This document shows positions 1 to 8,536 of a stretch of 64,000 nt of DNA, one piece after another. The position numbers and the translations under genes were made by a program. The notes beneath the pieces are model-generated. The model did no database searches, was not told the DNA's origin, and was given only the letters and a program-made list of their open reading frames with translations. Origin of the DNA: Paenibacillus sp. oral taxon 786 str. D14 (lineage in GTDB: Bacteria > Bacillota > Bacilli > Paenibacillales > Paenibacillaceae); contig NZ_GG695978.1 of the NCBI RefSeq assembly GCF_000159955.1, forward strand, positions 1 through 64,000, written 5' to 3'. The first letter of the stretch is position 1; each line of letters opens with the position of its first letter.

Positions 1-750
1 GGGCTTGCAGAACAGAAGACAGGAGAACTGAGATTTAACAAAAATGAATTGACAACTATTTCAGTAAATCGAACTAGGGATAAATCACAGAACGGCCCCA
101 TTGAAATTAACTCAACTGAAGCTCTAGCAATAGAAAAGAATATTGAAGAAAAAAGTAAATTGTTAGTAGATGTGAAATATGAGCAAGTTCAGGGTTTTAC
201 AAGGCAACAATTTTTAGATTTGAAAATGAAAATTGATAAGTTAAAAAATGAAATGAAGATTCAAGCATTAGACAGAGCAGGCGCATATGACAATTACTAC
301 AACTACGAGTACACTAATGGTAATTTTGTAGCACAAGCTTTGTCTGCACAAAGTCAAAAGTACATTAAATATGTAGGTACGACTATAGGAGATAGCAAAA
401 ACGCCTCTGCTTTCAATACTTTTCGATCATACATTGATGATTACGAAACAAATGTAGTTGATTATATGGAATCAAATACTTTTTATGAGGTATTAGGCTG
501 GGCCTTGGCATTATCCTCTTTCGTGTTGCTAGTAGTTGGTTGGGGAACAGGTCCGGCAGGGTGGATTACAATCGTCCTCAATTATGGTGGAGCATTATCT
601 CTATTTGCAGGGTTAACTTCAACAGCATATGGTACTTATTCGAGATTACAGTATAGCAAAAATGCAGCAACCAGTTTAGAAAATGCTCGCAATCAAATGT
701 ACTATAACAATTGGGGAAATATCAGTATGTCAGTTGTTAATGGAGTTTAA
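1..750 (+). CDS. Unknown membrane protein, C-terminal part (gene starts before window)
   Basis: The reading frame is open from base 1, so this is the 3' part of a gene that begins outside the window; a TTG at 49 is only a possible internal start. About 250 residues are visible. The first ~150 are hydrophilic and rich in Lys, Asn and Tyr, with a helical charged stretch. Two hydrophobic segments follow, encoded around 490-555 and 565-625 and separated by a Gly/Pro-rich turn, then a short polar tail ending in NGV. I do not recognise the family. The DNA is clearly AT-richer than the core genes from 1.7 kb on, which suggests acquired DNA. The lipoprotein gene follows after 4 bases, so the two are probably cotranscribed. 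Confidence 0.6.
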   Translation, partial: GLAEQKTGELRFNKNELTTISVNRTRDKSQNGPIEINSTEALAIEKNIEEKSKLLVDVKYEQVQGFTRQQFLDLKMKIDKLKNEMKIQALDRAGAYDNYYNYEYTNGNFVAQALSAQSQKYIKYVGTTIGDSKNASAFNTFRSYIDDYETNVVDYMESNTFYEVLGWALALSSFVLLVVGWGTGPAGWITIVLNYGGALSLFAGLTSTAYGTYSRLQYSKNAATSLENARNQMYYNNWGNISMSVVNGV

Positions 751-754
751 TTTT

Positions 755-1045
755 ATGCAGCGACTTCTATTTTGCTTATTGGCATTTCCGATTTTACTTG
801 CAGGTTGTTCAAATACCATCACACTAGAAACAGCTAATGATATAGCCCTCAATGAATTTCAAGAGAAATATACTGTTTTAGAAACAGAATATTTTGTAGA
901 AACAAATGAAGTTTATACTGTTACTGAGGAAGGTAAACATATACGATGCTACAAAGTAATCTTTTTTGATCAAGCATCTGTGCCGATAGCTACTTTTTTA
1001 ATATCAAAAAAGGACGGTAAAATAGTTAAACAATATAGTAGATAG
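755..1045 (+). CDS. Small putative lipoprotein
   Basis: A 96-residue protein with a short hydrophobic signal peptide ending in the lipobox LLAGC, so it is predicted to be exported and lipid-anchored. The start at 755 is chosen because GGAG at 742-745 lies about nine bases upstream and the N-terminus MQRLLFCLL makes a clean type II signal peptide. The mature part is acidic and ends in a pattern (YKVIFFD..., ATFLISKKDGKIVK) that looks like a small PepSY-like beta sheet, but I cannot assign a family. It follows the preceding membrane protein by four bases and shares its low GC content. Confidence 0.6.
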   Translation: MQRLLFCLLAFPILLAGCSNTITLETANDIALNEFQEKYTVLETEYFVETNEVYTVTEEGKHIRCYKVIFFDQASVPIATFLISKKDGKIVKQYSR

Positions 1046-1162
1046 TAAAAAATAATTTATTGAGAATGAGCGCTTTGTATGCTCTCTTAGGCCAGCCAGG
1101 AATCTGAAGTGCTCCCTGTCAAGTAGACAGACTAAAAAACAAAATCATCAGTATTCAATATC

Positions 1163-1196
1163 CCCTCGGTTATCAAGACTGAGGGGATTATTTTCT
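1163..1196. terminator. Hairpin with T-rich flank
   Basis: ATCCCCTCGGT and ACTGAGGGGAT form a stem around a short loop, followed on the plus strand by TATTTTCTT. It could terminate the lipoprotein transcript or be part of the IS end. Confidence 0.45.
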
Positions 1197-1199
1197 TAG

Positions 1200-1642
1200 T
1201 TAAGCTGCTCGTCGATATTCGTTAGGGGATAAGCCGTTTAGTCGTTCGGTGTATCGAAAATTATTGTAATAATGGATATAAGTTCTTACACTACGAAGGA
1301 GACTGTTATATGTATCGTACTTTTCCAGATAAAAGCTTTCTGCTTTAAAAGTACCCCAGAATCGTTCAATGGGTTGGTTGTCCAAACATCGACTTACACG
1401 GGACATACTTGTTGTAAACTTGTATCTCTTTTGAAGTTGTTTGTATTCCGGCGAAGTATATTGAAAATGCCGCGATCACTGTGCAAGAGCGGCATAGCAT
1501 TCGGGTTTCTTTTAAAAGCTTTCTTTACCGTATTCATAACAAGCTTATTGTTATTGGAATGGCTGAGCACCCATGAAACAACAGAGTTGTCATATCCGTC
1601 AACAATGGCACTCAAATAGGCCTTGCGGCCATTTCCGTACAT
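1200..1642 (-). pseudogene. IS3-family transposase OrfB, truncated and frameshifted
   Basis: Two adjacent minus-strand frames together reconstruct the C-terminal half of an IS3-family integrase-type transposase (rve, DDE fold). The upstream frame (1394-1642) has KAYLSAIVDGYDNSVVSW and HSDRG, which contains the second catalytic Asp. The frame then shifts right after HSDRG, and the second frame (1200-1406) continues with MSRVSRCLDNQPIERFWGTF (third catalytic Glu) and ends NGLSPNEYRRAA. OrfA, the N-terminal half of OrfB and the first catalytic Asp are missing, so the element cannot move by itself. Confidence 0.8.
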
Positions 1643-1683
1643 TGGGTAAGGATGGGGATAGTACCCATCCTACTCGATTTGAA

Positions 1684-3168
1684 TTAAAAAATCGGATCCG
1701 CTTCAACAATCACCTTAACCTTGTCGATATACCGATCCTCCGGCCCTTTTACCGGCAAGCCGACCTCGACATGATCGAGGATGTAGTCGATGTTGTCCTG
1801 GGAAATGACTTCACCCGGAAGCAAAATCGGAATCCCCGGCGGGTACACATAAATAAATTCAGCAATGATCCGGCCAGCCGATTCCCTAAACGGAATGACC
1901 TCGGTATCCGCATAGAATGCATCCCGCGGGATCAACGACAAATGCGGGATTTCCGGGACCTTGACGATCAGCTCATTTGCGTTATTTTCCTTATAATAGG
2001 TTTTAGACAGCTCCCGCAGCGCGGTCAGCAAAATATCGGCCGTCTCCTGTGTATCCCCTGGGGTAATCAGGCACAGGATGTTGTACATGTCGCTAAGCTC
2101 CACTTCGATGTTGTAGTGCTTGCGCAGCCAGTTTTCCGTCTCATAGCCGGTAATCCCCAAGTGGCGAACGTGGATCGTCAGTTTGGTCGGATCATGATCA
2201 TAAGTTGCTTCTCCGCCTAAAATCTCCCGCCCGAAGCAGTACAAGCCTTCGATTTGGTTAATTTCCGACCGGACATATTCGGCCAGCTCCATCGCCCGTT
2301 CAGCCATTTCCCGTCCGTGCAGCGCCAAATTGCGGCGCGCTGTATCCAGGGAAGCCAACAGCAGATAGGAAGTGGACGTCGTTGTCAACATACTGATGAT
2401 CGTTTGCACGCGCTGCGGATTCACGTACCCGTTCTTCGTGTTCAGGTTCAGAATCGAGCTTTGCGTCATCGAGCCGCCCAGCTTGTGTACGCTGGTCGCT
2501 GCCATATCGGCGCCCGCTTGCATTGCGGACATCGGCAGCTTCTCATGGAAATGAATATGCACCCCATGCGCTTCATCCACCAGCACCGGTACATGGAAGC
2601 TGTGGGCTAAATCGACGATTTCCTTCAGGTTGGCGCAAACGCCAAAATACGTCGGGTTGATTACCACCACCGCCTTGGCGTCGGGATGACGCTGCAGCGC
2701 ACGGCGGACCGAGGACGTTGTGATCCCGTGGTCGATGCCCAAATTCGGGTCTTGCGCCGGCGAGACAAACACCGGCTTCGCTCCGGCGAAGATAATGGCC
2801 GACATCACGGATTTATGGATATTTCTCGGGACGATAATTTTATCTCCCGGAGAGCAAACAGATAGAATCATGGTCATGATGGCTCCGCTGGTCCCTTGTA
2901 CCGAGAAGAAGGTGTAGTCCGCGCCAAAGGCGTCGGCGGCCAGCTTCTGCGCCTCTTGAATGACGCCTGTTGGCTGGTGCAAGTCATCTAGCGGGGCGAT
3001 GTTGATCAAGTCGATAGACAAGGCGTTATCGCCGATGAATTCTCGGAATTCTTTATCGGTGCCGAGCCCTTTCTTGTGCCCAGGAATGTGAAACTGAACG
3101 GGATTGCCGGCCGCATGCTTTTTGAGAGCAGTGAAGAGCGGCGTGCTTTGATGATCCATACGGGCCAT
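1684..3168 (-). CDS. speA: Arginine decarboxylase (Orn/Lys/Arg decarboxylase family, SpeA type)
   Basis: A 494-residue PLP enzyme of the prokaryotic ornithine/lysine/arginine decarboxylase family (fold type I). The PLP-binding lysine is K229 in SVHKLGGS, and DEAH at 198-201 holds the Asp that contacts the pyridine nitrogen. The N-terminus has the family motif FHIPGHKKG (27-35), and the length matches Bacillus SpeA (~490). The expected reaction is arginine to agmatine plus CO2, the first step of spermidine synthesis; lysine or ornithine specificity cannot be excluded from sequence alone. No speE or speB lies next to it, so it appears monocistronic. AAAGGCAGGG precedes the ATG at 3168; a second ATG nine bases downstream is also possible. 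An IS remnant abuts its 3' end. Confidence 0.9.
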   Translation of the reverse strand: MARMDHQSTPLFTALKKHAAGNPVQFHIPGHKKGLGTDKEFREFIGDNALSIDLINIAPLDDLHQPTGVIQEAQKLAADAFGADYTFFSVQGTSGAIMTMILSVCSPGDKIIVPRNIHKSVMSAIIFAGAKPVFVSPAQDPNLGIDHGITTSSVRRALQRHPDAKAVVVINPTYFGVCANLKEIVDLAHSFHVPVLVDEAHGVHIHFHEKLPMSAMQAGADMAATSVHKLGGSMTQSSILNLNTKNGYVNPQRVQTIISMLTTTSTSYLLLASLDTARRNLALHGREMAERAMELAEYVRSEINQIEGLYCFGREILGGEATYDHDPTKLTIHVRHLGITGYETENWLRKHYNIEVELSDMYNILCLITPGDTQETADILLTALRELSKTYYKENNANELIVKVPEIPHLSLIPRDAFYADTEVIPFRESAGRIIAEFIYVYPPGIPILLPGEVISQDNIDYILDHVEVGLPVKGPEDRYIDKVKVIVEADPIF

Positions 3169-3346
3169 CCCTGCCTTTCATCTACATAATTTTCAAACAA
3201 GCTTGAGTATAGCAAAATGCGTCTGGAATGCAAGCAAAACCCGCTGGTTTTTACGCAAAATTGACGGAACATGGGTTAATTTGCCGACAAAAAAGGACAA
3301 AATGTAAGAGAACCGGTGATCGGAAACCAGGAGAGGGGGCTTTTTC

Positions 3347-4612
3347 GTGGAACTGACAAGCGGCATCGCAAGGAAAAAACTGCTGAATCCCACGTTCGCC
3401 AGCCTGTGGCTTATCATGTTTTTGGTGGAGTTCGTCAAGGGGGCGCTCATCGTATCCATCCTGCCGGTCTATATGGGGGATGTGCTGAAGCTAAGCGCGT
3501 TTGCGATCGGGTTGTCTTTTTCGATGCAGTATATCGGGGATAATCTGTTTCGCAGCCCGGCAGGCTGGCTGATCGAACGGATCGGCTTTCGCCGGACGAT
3601 GAGCTTGGGTTTGTTCATCACCCTAGGCGCTGTAGCGATGATCGCGTTCCTTCCCTCCATGGGGTTTCTCGTGCTTGGCTGCGCGCTCCTCGGCATCGGG
3701 ACTGCGCCGCTCTGGCCCTGCGTCTTGATGGGCATCACTGCGGTCACGGAGGAGAATAACAACTTCGCGACGGCGATGGGCGTCATCCAAATTTCCAGCC
3801 TTGGTGGAACCGGGTTGGGGCCTGTTCTGATCAACTTTTTCTTAAATGATTCGTATCAGCCGATCTTTTGGTTCCTGCTCGGATGCCTGGCGCTGGTCTT
3901 GCTGGTGTCGTTGATGTTGCCGGGAAAATCGGGCGGCTCCACCGCCGCGGGCACGGCCAAAGCTGCCGTCCCCGGCCATTCCCCCTCCGCCAAGATCGGA
4001 GGGATGTGGCGTCAACTGCGTGCTTCGATTCACCATATCCGCACGCATTTACACGTCAGTCCGCTGTTATACCCGGCGCTGTTCCTGCAATCATTCGCCG
4101 TCGGTCTGCTGACGCCGGTCATCACGCTGTACGTCCGGACGGAGCTGGGCTTGTCGCCGGAGACGTTCAGCGCCATGCTGGTCATCGGCGGCGGGATTAC
4201 CGTCCTGGGGTTGATCCCCGTGGGCAAGCTGGTCGACAAGATGGGGACGCGTTGGTTTCTGCATATCGGCTTCGCCCTGGCGGCGCTCTCGATCGGCCTG
4301 TTTGCGATGACGCGGGAGGTCGCCCTGGTCTGGTCGTTCGTGATCCTAATTGGATGCAGCTATGCGTTAATCCTCCCGACATGGAATACGATGATCGCGC
4401 AAATGATCCCAAGCGGGGAAAAAGGCACGATCTGGGGCCTGTTTCTGACGATCCAGGGCTCCGGCATGGTTGTCGGGCCGATCATCTCCGGCAAAATGTG
4501 GGACCTGCTCGGCCCGGCCGCACCGTTCCTAGCCAGCGCGGTCACGATGGCGCTGCTCTTCTTCCTGCACCTCGGCCTCGTCCGCACGCAAAAAGCCTCC
4601 CCCAACCCATAA
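3347..4612 (+). CDS. MFS transporter (12 TM)
   Basis: A 421-residue polytopic membrane protein of the major facilitator superfamily. Hydrophobic segments fall into two blocks of six, separated by a Gly/Ser/Thr/Ala-rich central loop at about residues 195-225. The motif after TM2 (GWLIERIGFRRT) is the MFS signature A. In the second half GKLVDKMGTRW is the equivalent repeat. The start is GTG at 3347, with GGAGAGGGGG upstream. The substrate is not predictable; the general look is that of drug or metabolite efflux proteins. It is divergent from speA with about 180 bases between the starts, and its final codons overlap a hairpin that works best as a terminator for the opposite strand. Confidence 0.85.
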   Translation: MELTSGIARKKLLNPTFASLWLIMFLVEFVKGALIVSILPVYMGDVLKLSAFAIGLSFSMQYIGDNLFRSPAGWLIERIGFRRTMSLGLFITLGAVAMIAFLPSMGFLVLGCALLGIGTAPLWPCVLMGITAVTEENNNFATAMGVIQISSLGGTGLGPVLINFFLNDSYQPIFWFLLGCLALVLLVSLMLPGKSGGSTAAGTAKAAVPGHSPSAKIGGMWRQLRASIHHIRTHLHVSPLLYPALFLQSFAVGLLTPVITLYVRTELGLSPETFSAMLVIGGGITVLGLIPVGKLVDKMGTRWFLHIGFALAALSIGLFAMTREVALVWSFVILIGCSYALILPTWNTMIAQMIPSGEKGTIWGLFLTIQGSGMVVGPIISGKMWDLLGPAAPFLASAVTMALLFFLHLGLVRTQKASPNP

Positions 4613-4626
4613 GGTCAGGGAGGCTT
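4591..4626 (-). terminator. Terminator overlapping the MFS gene end
   Basis: AAGCCTCCC at 4593-4601 pairs with GGGAGGCTT at 4618-4626. The T-run follows on the minus strand (GGCTTTTTGCG), so it would stop transcripts coming from yktB; it overlaps the last codons of the MFS gene. Confidence 0.5.
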
Positions 4627-4660
4627 GAAGTGCAAGCCAGAAGGCAGGCCATCCATGTGT

Positions 4661-4850
4661 GTAACGGACCGTAGTGACCTTATTGGCCGATTTCCCGGTC
4701 ATTTCCCGCTGTAACGGACACCAGAGGCCTTATCCAGGGACATGGGCAGCCGGATTGCTGCTTATTCCTTGAATAAGGCCTCCTCAGTCCGTTAGCCAAC
4801 GGGAAGTCGCTTAGGACAGTCATTAGCGTCTCTGGTGTCCGTTAGGTTAC
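4661..4850. repeat. Palindromic intergenic repeat, 'TAACGGAC' type
   Basis: Four related units fill the gap between the MFS gene and yktB: GTAACGGACCGTAGTGACC at 4661, GTAACGGACACCAGAGGCC at 4711, and two in inverted orientation at 4771-4794 (GGCCTCCTCAGTCCGTTA) and 4824-4850 (GTCTCTGGTGTCCGTTA). The two direct plus two inverted copies can fold into a long imperfect cruciform. There is no coding potential. It resembles small non-autonomous intergenic repeats common in this group. Confidence 0.75.
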
Positions 4851-4863
4851 TTCTGCTCCAAGC

Positions 4864-5487
4864 TCAAAACGCGCCTTTATACAAAGGCAACAGCGTTTGG
4901 AACATCTCTTCAACCGTGCGGATCAGCTTGGTTCCGTCGGATACGATCGGGTCGTTCCGCTCCAGCCGCAATCCGCACAGGGCTTCGGACTTCTTGATCG
5001 TCTTCAGCTTCTCGGCCCAGGCCTTCAGCTGCTTGGTATCCGCTTCCCGATGCGGTGTGCCGTCCGGGCTCATATGATCCAGGGACCAGTAGAACCCGTC
5101 CGGGATCGTCTTCTTAATTTGCGCCGCATGCTTGTCTAAATAATTGGCAAACACGGCCTTATTGGGACTCTCATAAATGACGGCGAAAATGATAAACAGG
5201 TGCGTGGAGAACATCCCGACCTGAAAATGCGGCAACGCTTTATACCCGCGCTTGCTGGCCGCCCAGGCGACCCACGTGTCATTCGGCGGGTTCACCGTCC
5301 GGCGGGCATGCTTGGCCACATGCGGGAACATCTCTTCTCCGCATAAAGCGGACAGGTAGGGGGCCATCTCCGCACCCAGCGTCTCCAATTTAGGTCTAAT
5401 GTGACTTATAATCGCTTCCATTCGGGACTCCAGACCCGGGACGGTAAGGGCGTCGAAATCTTGTGTCGTAAATCCTTCAAAGGCCAT
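4864..5487 (-). CDS. yktB: YktB-like protein (DUF1054 / UPF0637)
   Basis: A 207-residue protein that I recognise as the YktB/DUF1054 family from its opening FEGFTTQDFDALTVPGLESR and the block VNPPNDTWVAWAASKRGYK. The family length (~205-210) fits a start at 5487, where GGAGG lies eight bases upstream; the longer frame reading up to 5589 lacks any ribosome-binding site. It is predicted to be soluble and cytoplasmic. The biochemical function of the family is not established as far as I know. It stands alone on the minus strand, with the repeat element immediately downstream. Confidence 0.8.
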   Translation of the reverse strand: MAFEGFTTQDFDALTVPGLESRMEAIISHIRPKLETLGAEMAPYLSALCGEEMFPHVAKHARRTVNPPNDTWVAWAASKRGYKALPHFQVGMFSTHLFIIFAVIYESPNKAVFANYLDKHAAQIKKTIPDGFYWSLDHMSPDGTPHREADTKQLKAWAEKLKTIKKSEALCGLRLERNDPIVSDGTKLIRTVEEMFQTLLPLYKGAF

Positions 5488-5662
5488 CGTGCAGTACCTC
5501 CAACTTTCGGCATGGATCTGATTAGGTTCGATGTGCAACGGTACTAGTATATCATATTTTCCGCGGCAACTCCGGCCTGAACGGGGCAAAAATAATCAAT
5601 AAACCAAGTTCCATTACATAAGATGAAGTATAAGATATGGTAAACCGTTAGGAGGGAGTGCC

Positions 5663-6259
5663 GTGAACAAAAGTTACGAAGTGGAATACTGCAACCTGGA
5701 ACTCCGATTCGACCGCCGGCACATACAACAATTGATCCGCGACTTGATCCAAGACGGGTATTCTTTATATTGGAGCGAAAACGAATCGCTCTTCATCATC
5801 TCCGTTCGCACCGGACGCAAGCTGACCAAGCTGCGGTTTCAGCGTCTCGCCAAAGGATACAAGCTGGTAGGCGATTATGTCATCCGGGATGTCAAGCTGG
5901 CGGAATGGCTGGAGAAGCTGATCGGCGACCTGCGCGGTCATGCGGTGGTCAAACGGATTAGGGATCGTCAGATCTTAGTCGAGAACATTTTATTTGGAGA
6001 AGTGATTCGGCTGGTAGAAATTTCGGGGATGGAGCATCGGGTTATTTTTCAAAAAGGGCCCATCGTCGACATGGCGCAAATGGCCGAGATGTTTGCATCC
6101 GAAGCGGCAGAGGAGCGGCTGGCACAGCTGCAGAAGGAGCTGGACACCGAGCTGGAGCGGTTGTTCGAGGCCATCCAACAGGGGGATGCCGAAGCTTCGG
6201 AGGCTTGCAAAGAGCGGCTGCGCAAGCTGAGAATGGAACTAATGCAGCTTGAATGGTAA
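5663..6259 (+). CDS. Conserved hypothetical protein
   Basis: A 198-residue soluble protein with a GTG start at 5663 preceded by GGAGGGAG. The first ~125 residues look like a compact alpha/beta domain (HIQQLIRDLIQDGY, KLRFQRLAKGYKLVGDY). The last ~60 residues are very rich in Glu, Ala and Leu and would form a charged helical hairpin or coiled coil. There are no catalytic motifs, signal peptide or membrane segments. I do not recognise a function. It stands alone between yktB and gndA. Confidence 0.7.
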   Translation: MNKSYEVEYCNLELRFDRRHIQQLIRDLIQDGYSLYWSENESLFIISVRTGRKLTKLRFQRLAKGYKLVGDYVIRDVKLAEWLEKLIGDLRGHAVVKRIRDRQILVENILFGEVIRLVEISGMEHRVIFQKGPIVDMAQMAEMFASEAAEERLAQLQKELDTELERLFEAIQQGDAEASEACKERLRKLRMELMQLEW

Positions 6260-6432
6260 TGATGGAAACGGCTCATCCTAAAGGAATACCCACAACCTAA
6301 AATCGAATGGCAAGCCCTTGGCTCCCACGGCGTTGGGGGTTGTTTTTTGGGCTAACGGCCAGGGTTCACTTCTGTACACAAAAGAGTTAAAATGATAATA
6401 TTGAAAAAAATAGTGTGCAAAGGATGGAGACC

Positions 6433-7842
6433 ATGTCAAAACAACAAATCGGCGTCATCGGCTTGGCCGTCATGGGCAAGAACTTGGCCCTGAATATTGA
6501 AAGCCGGGGCTTTACTGTGTCCGTATATAACCGTTCCCCTGAGAAGACGCATGACCTGCTTAACAACGAGGGCAAGGGGAAAAACCTCGTCGGCACGTTT
6601 TCCGTTGAAGAGTTCGTGAACTCGTTGGAATCGCCGCGTAAAATTTTAATTATGGTACAAGCTGGTCCGGCGACCGATGCTACGATTGAACAGCTGCTGC
6701 CTTACCTGGATCAAGGCGACATCATCATCGACGGGGGCAATGCGCACTTCCCAGATACGCAACGCCGCAGCAAAGAGCTGGAAGCCAAAGGATTCCGCTT
6801 CATCGGCACCGGGGTATCCGGCGGTGAAGAAGGCGCTTTGAAAGGGCCTGCGATCATGCCGGGTGGACAAGAATCCGCTTATAAGCTGGTTGAACCGATT
6901 TTGACGGCCATTTCCGCAAAAGTAAACGGCGATCCTTGCTGTACATATATTGGTCCGGACGGAGCCGGCCATTACGTAAAAATGGTGCATAACGGCATTG
7001 AATACGGCGATATGCAGCTGATCTGCGAAGCTTATCATCTGTTGAAAGACGTGCTGGGCGTGGATGCCAAGGAACTGCACGAAATTTTCAGCGAATGGAA
7101 CAAAGGCGAGCTGGACAGCTATCTGATCGAAATTACCGCCGACATCTTCTCGCAATACGATGAAGAAACCGGCAAACCGATGGTCGACGTGATTCTGGAT
7201 GCTGCCGGTCAAAAAGGTACTGGAAAATGGACAAGCCAAAGCGCCCTCGACCTTGGCGTACCGCTCTCGATGATCACCGAATCGGTATTCTCCCGTTTCC
7301 TCTCGGCGATGAAAGAAGAGCGCGTAGCCGCCAGCAAAATCCTGAGCGGACCAGCGAAACCGGCGTTCAGCGGCGACAAGAAGGAATTTATCGAGAACGT
7401 GCGCAAAGCGCTGTTCGCTTCGAAGATCGTTTCGTATGCCCAAGGGTTTGCGCAAATGCGCGCCGCTTCCGAAGAATACGGCTGGGATTTGAAATATGGC
7501 AACATCGCAATGATCTTCCGCGGCGGCTGCATCATTCGCTCCCAGTTCCTGCATAACATCAAGGAAGCGTATGACCGTGACCCGGCGCTGAAGAACCTGC
7601 TGCTCGACCCTTACTTCAAAAATATCGTGGAAAGCTATCAGGACGCATGGCGCAACGTGGTTTCCACCGCCGTGGCGTACGGAATTCCGGTTCCTGGCTT
7701 TGCCAGCGCGCTGTCCTACTATGACAGCTACCGTACGGAACGCCTGCCGGCGAACCTGCTGCAAGCGCAACGCGATTACTTCGGCGCGCACACGTTCAAA
7801 CGCGTGGACAAGGAAGGCGTCTTCCACCATCAATGGTTCTAA
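6433..7842 (+). CDS. gndA: 6-phosphogluconate dehydrogenase, decarboxylating
   Basis: A 469-residue oxidative pentose-phosphate-pathway enzyme: 6-phosphogluconate plus NADP+ gives ribulose 5-phosphate, CO2 and NADPH. The N-terminal Rossmann motif [12 protein letters not shown] lies at 10-21. The family signature [19 protein letters not shown] spans about 127-145. The catalytic set K183, N187 and E190 is visible in [11 protein letters not shown]. The C-terminal all-helical domain ends in the usual [10 protein letters not shown]. The start at 6433 (MSKQQIG) is preferred over the ATG at 6421 or the frame start at 6415 because it fits the family N-terminus and has GGAG just upstream. It is monocistronic, with a strong terminator 20 bases downstream. 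Confidence 0.96.
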   Translation: MSKQQIGVIGLAVMGKNLALNIESRGFTVSVYNRSPEKTHDLLNNEGKGKNLVGTFSVEEFVNSLESPRKILIMVQAGPATDATIEQLLPYLDQGDIIIDGGNAHFPDTQRRSKELEAKGFRFIGTGVSGGEEGALKGPAIMPGGQESAYKLVEPILTAISAKVNGDPCCTYIGPDGAGHYVKMVHNGIEYGDMQLICEAYHLLKDVLGVDAKELHEIFSEWNKGELDSYLIEITADIFSQYDEETGKPMVDVILDAAGQKGTGKWTSQSALDLGVPLSMITESVFSRFLSAMKEERVAASKILSGPAKPAFSGDKKEFIENVRKALFASKIVSYAQGFAQMRAASEEYGWDLKYGNIAMIFRGGCIIRSQFLHNIKEAYDRDPALKNLLLDPYFKNIVESYQDAWRNVVSTAVAYGIPVPGFASALSYYDSYRTERLPANLLQAQRDYFGAHTFKRVDKEGVFHHQWF

Positions 7843-7864
7843 ACTACAGGTTAGGTTCAACCCG

Positions 7865-7903
7865 AGGCCGGAGGGACGAAAGCGTTCCTTCCGGCTTCTT
7901 TTT
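7865..7903 (+). terminator. gndA terminator
   Basis: GGCCGGAGGGACG pairs imperfectly with CGTTCCTTCCGGC and is followed by TTCTTTTTC. Confidence 0.75.
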
Positions 7904-7996
7904 CATGGTGAAAATAGGACAGCCTGTGTTATGATATGAAAAAGTTTACTCTGAGCGAGTGCCTTGAGGATCTATGCAGAGCAAGCAGGTGATAAA

Positions 7997-8506
7997 ATGT
8001 TGCATCATAACATCGTGCTCATCGGCATGATGGGAACGGGGAAGACAACCGTCGGCTCCCTGCTGGCCGCCGAAACCGGCTTAAAGCTCGTTGATCTCGA
8101 TCAGCGGATTGCCATGGAGGCCGGGCGGTCGATTCCGGATATTTTTGCGGCCGAAGGAGAAGCTTATTTCCGTGATCTTGAGACCGCGGCGCTGCGGAGA
8201 ACGCTGCAGGAGCAAGGGATTGTGCTGGCCACCGGCGGCGGTGCGGTACTGCGCGAGGAGAATCGCCTGGCGATGCGGGACGGCGGTCTGGTGGTGGCGC
8301 TTCAAGCGACGGCCGACGAGATTCTCGTGCGGGTCGGGGAGGATCCGGGCCGGCCACTCTTGGCCGGAGGCGCGAAGGAGCGGATCACCGCGCTGCTGGA
8401 GGAACGGAAGGATGCTTATGCTTTTGCCCATCTGACCGTAGACACTTCGGGGAAAAGCGCGGAGCAAGTGGCGGCTGAAATTTTAACGCATTACCGCGGT
8501 TCTTGA
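7997..8506 (+). CDS. aroK: Shikimate kinase
   Basis: A 169-residue P-loop kinase that phosphorylates shikimate at the 3-OH, the fifth step of chorismate synthesis. Walker A is GMMGTGKTT at 10-18. The shikimate-binding Asp is in LVDLD (about 33-35), the binding Arg in EAYFRDLE (R59), and the glycine triad ATGGGAV lies at about 79-84. The start at 7997 has AGGTGAT upstream and gives the standard kinase N-terminus; the longer frame adds residues with no homology. aroA follows after 30 bases, so the two form an aro pair catalysing consecutive steps. Confidence 0.93.
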   Translation: MLHHNIVLIGMMGTGKTTVGSLLAAETGLKLVDLDQRIAMEAGRSIPDIFAAEGEAYFRDLETAALRRTLQEQGIVLATGGGAVLREENRLAMRDGGLVVALQATADEILVRVGEDPGRPLLAGGAKERITALLEERKDAYAFAHLTVDTSGKSAEQVAAEILTHYRGS

Positions 8507-8536
8507 TTAATCACAACAAAGGGGAATGTGAACACT

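Larger units (their letters stand above)
1105..1661 (-). mobile_element. Decayed IS3-family (IS150-like) insertion sequence remnant
   Basis: Only the 3' half of the transposase and one probable end survive. The likely right end is the TGTCAAGTAGACAG region at about 1105-1130, similar to terminal sequences I remember for IS3-family elements; this part is from memory. The other end is lost where the element abuts the 3' end of speA. A 7-bp stem palindrome (GGATGGG / CCCATCC) at 1650-1671 sits at that junction. Confidence 0.6.

Noticed and set aside
3868..4674. Long plus-strand frame overlapping the MFS gene
   Set aside because: It is the shadow of the MFS gene in another frame; the translation is Arg/Pro/Gly-rich without any family pattern.
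4661..4850. CRISPR array
   Set aside because: The repeated words include inverted copies with irregular spacing and no uniform spacers; no cas genes are present anywhere in the window.
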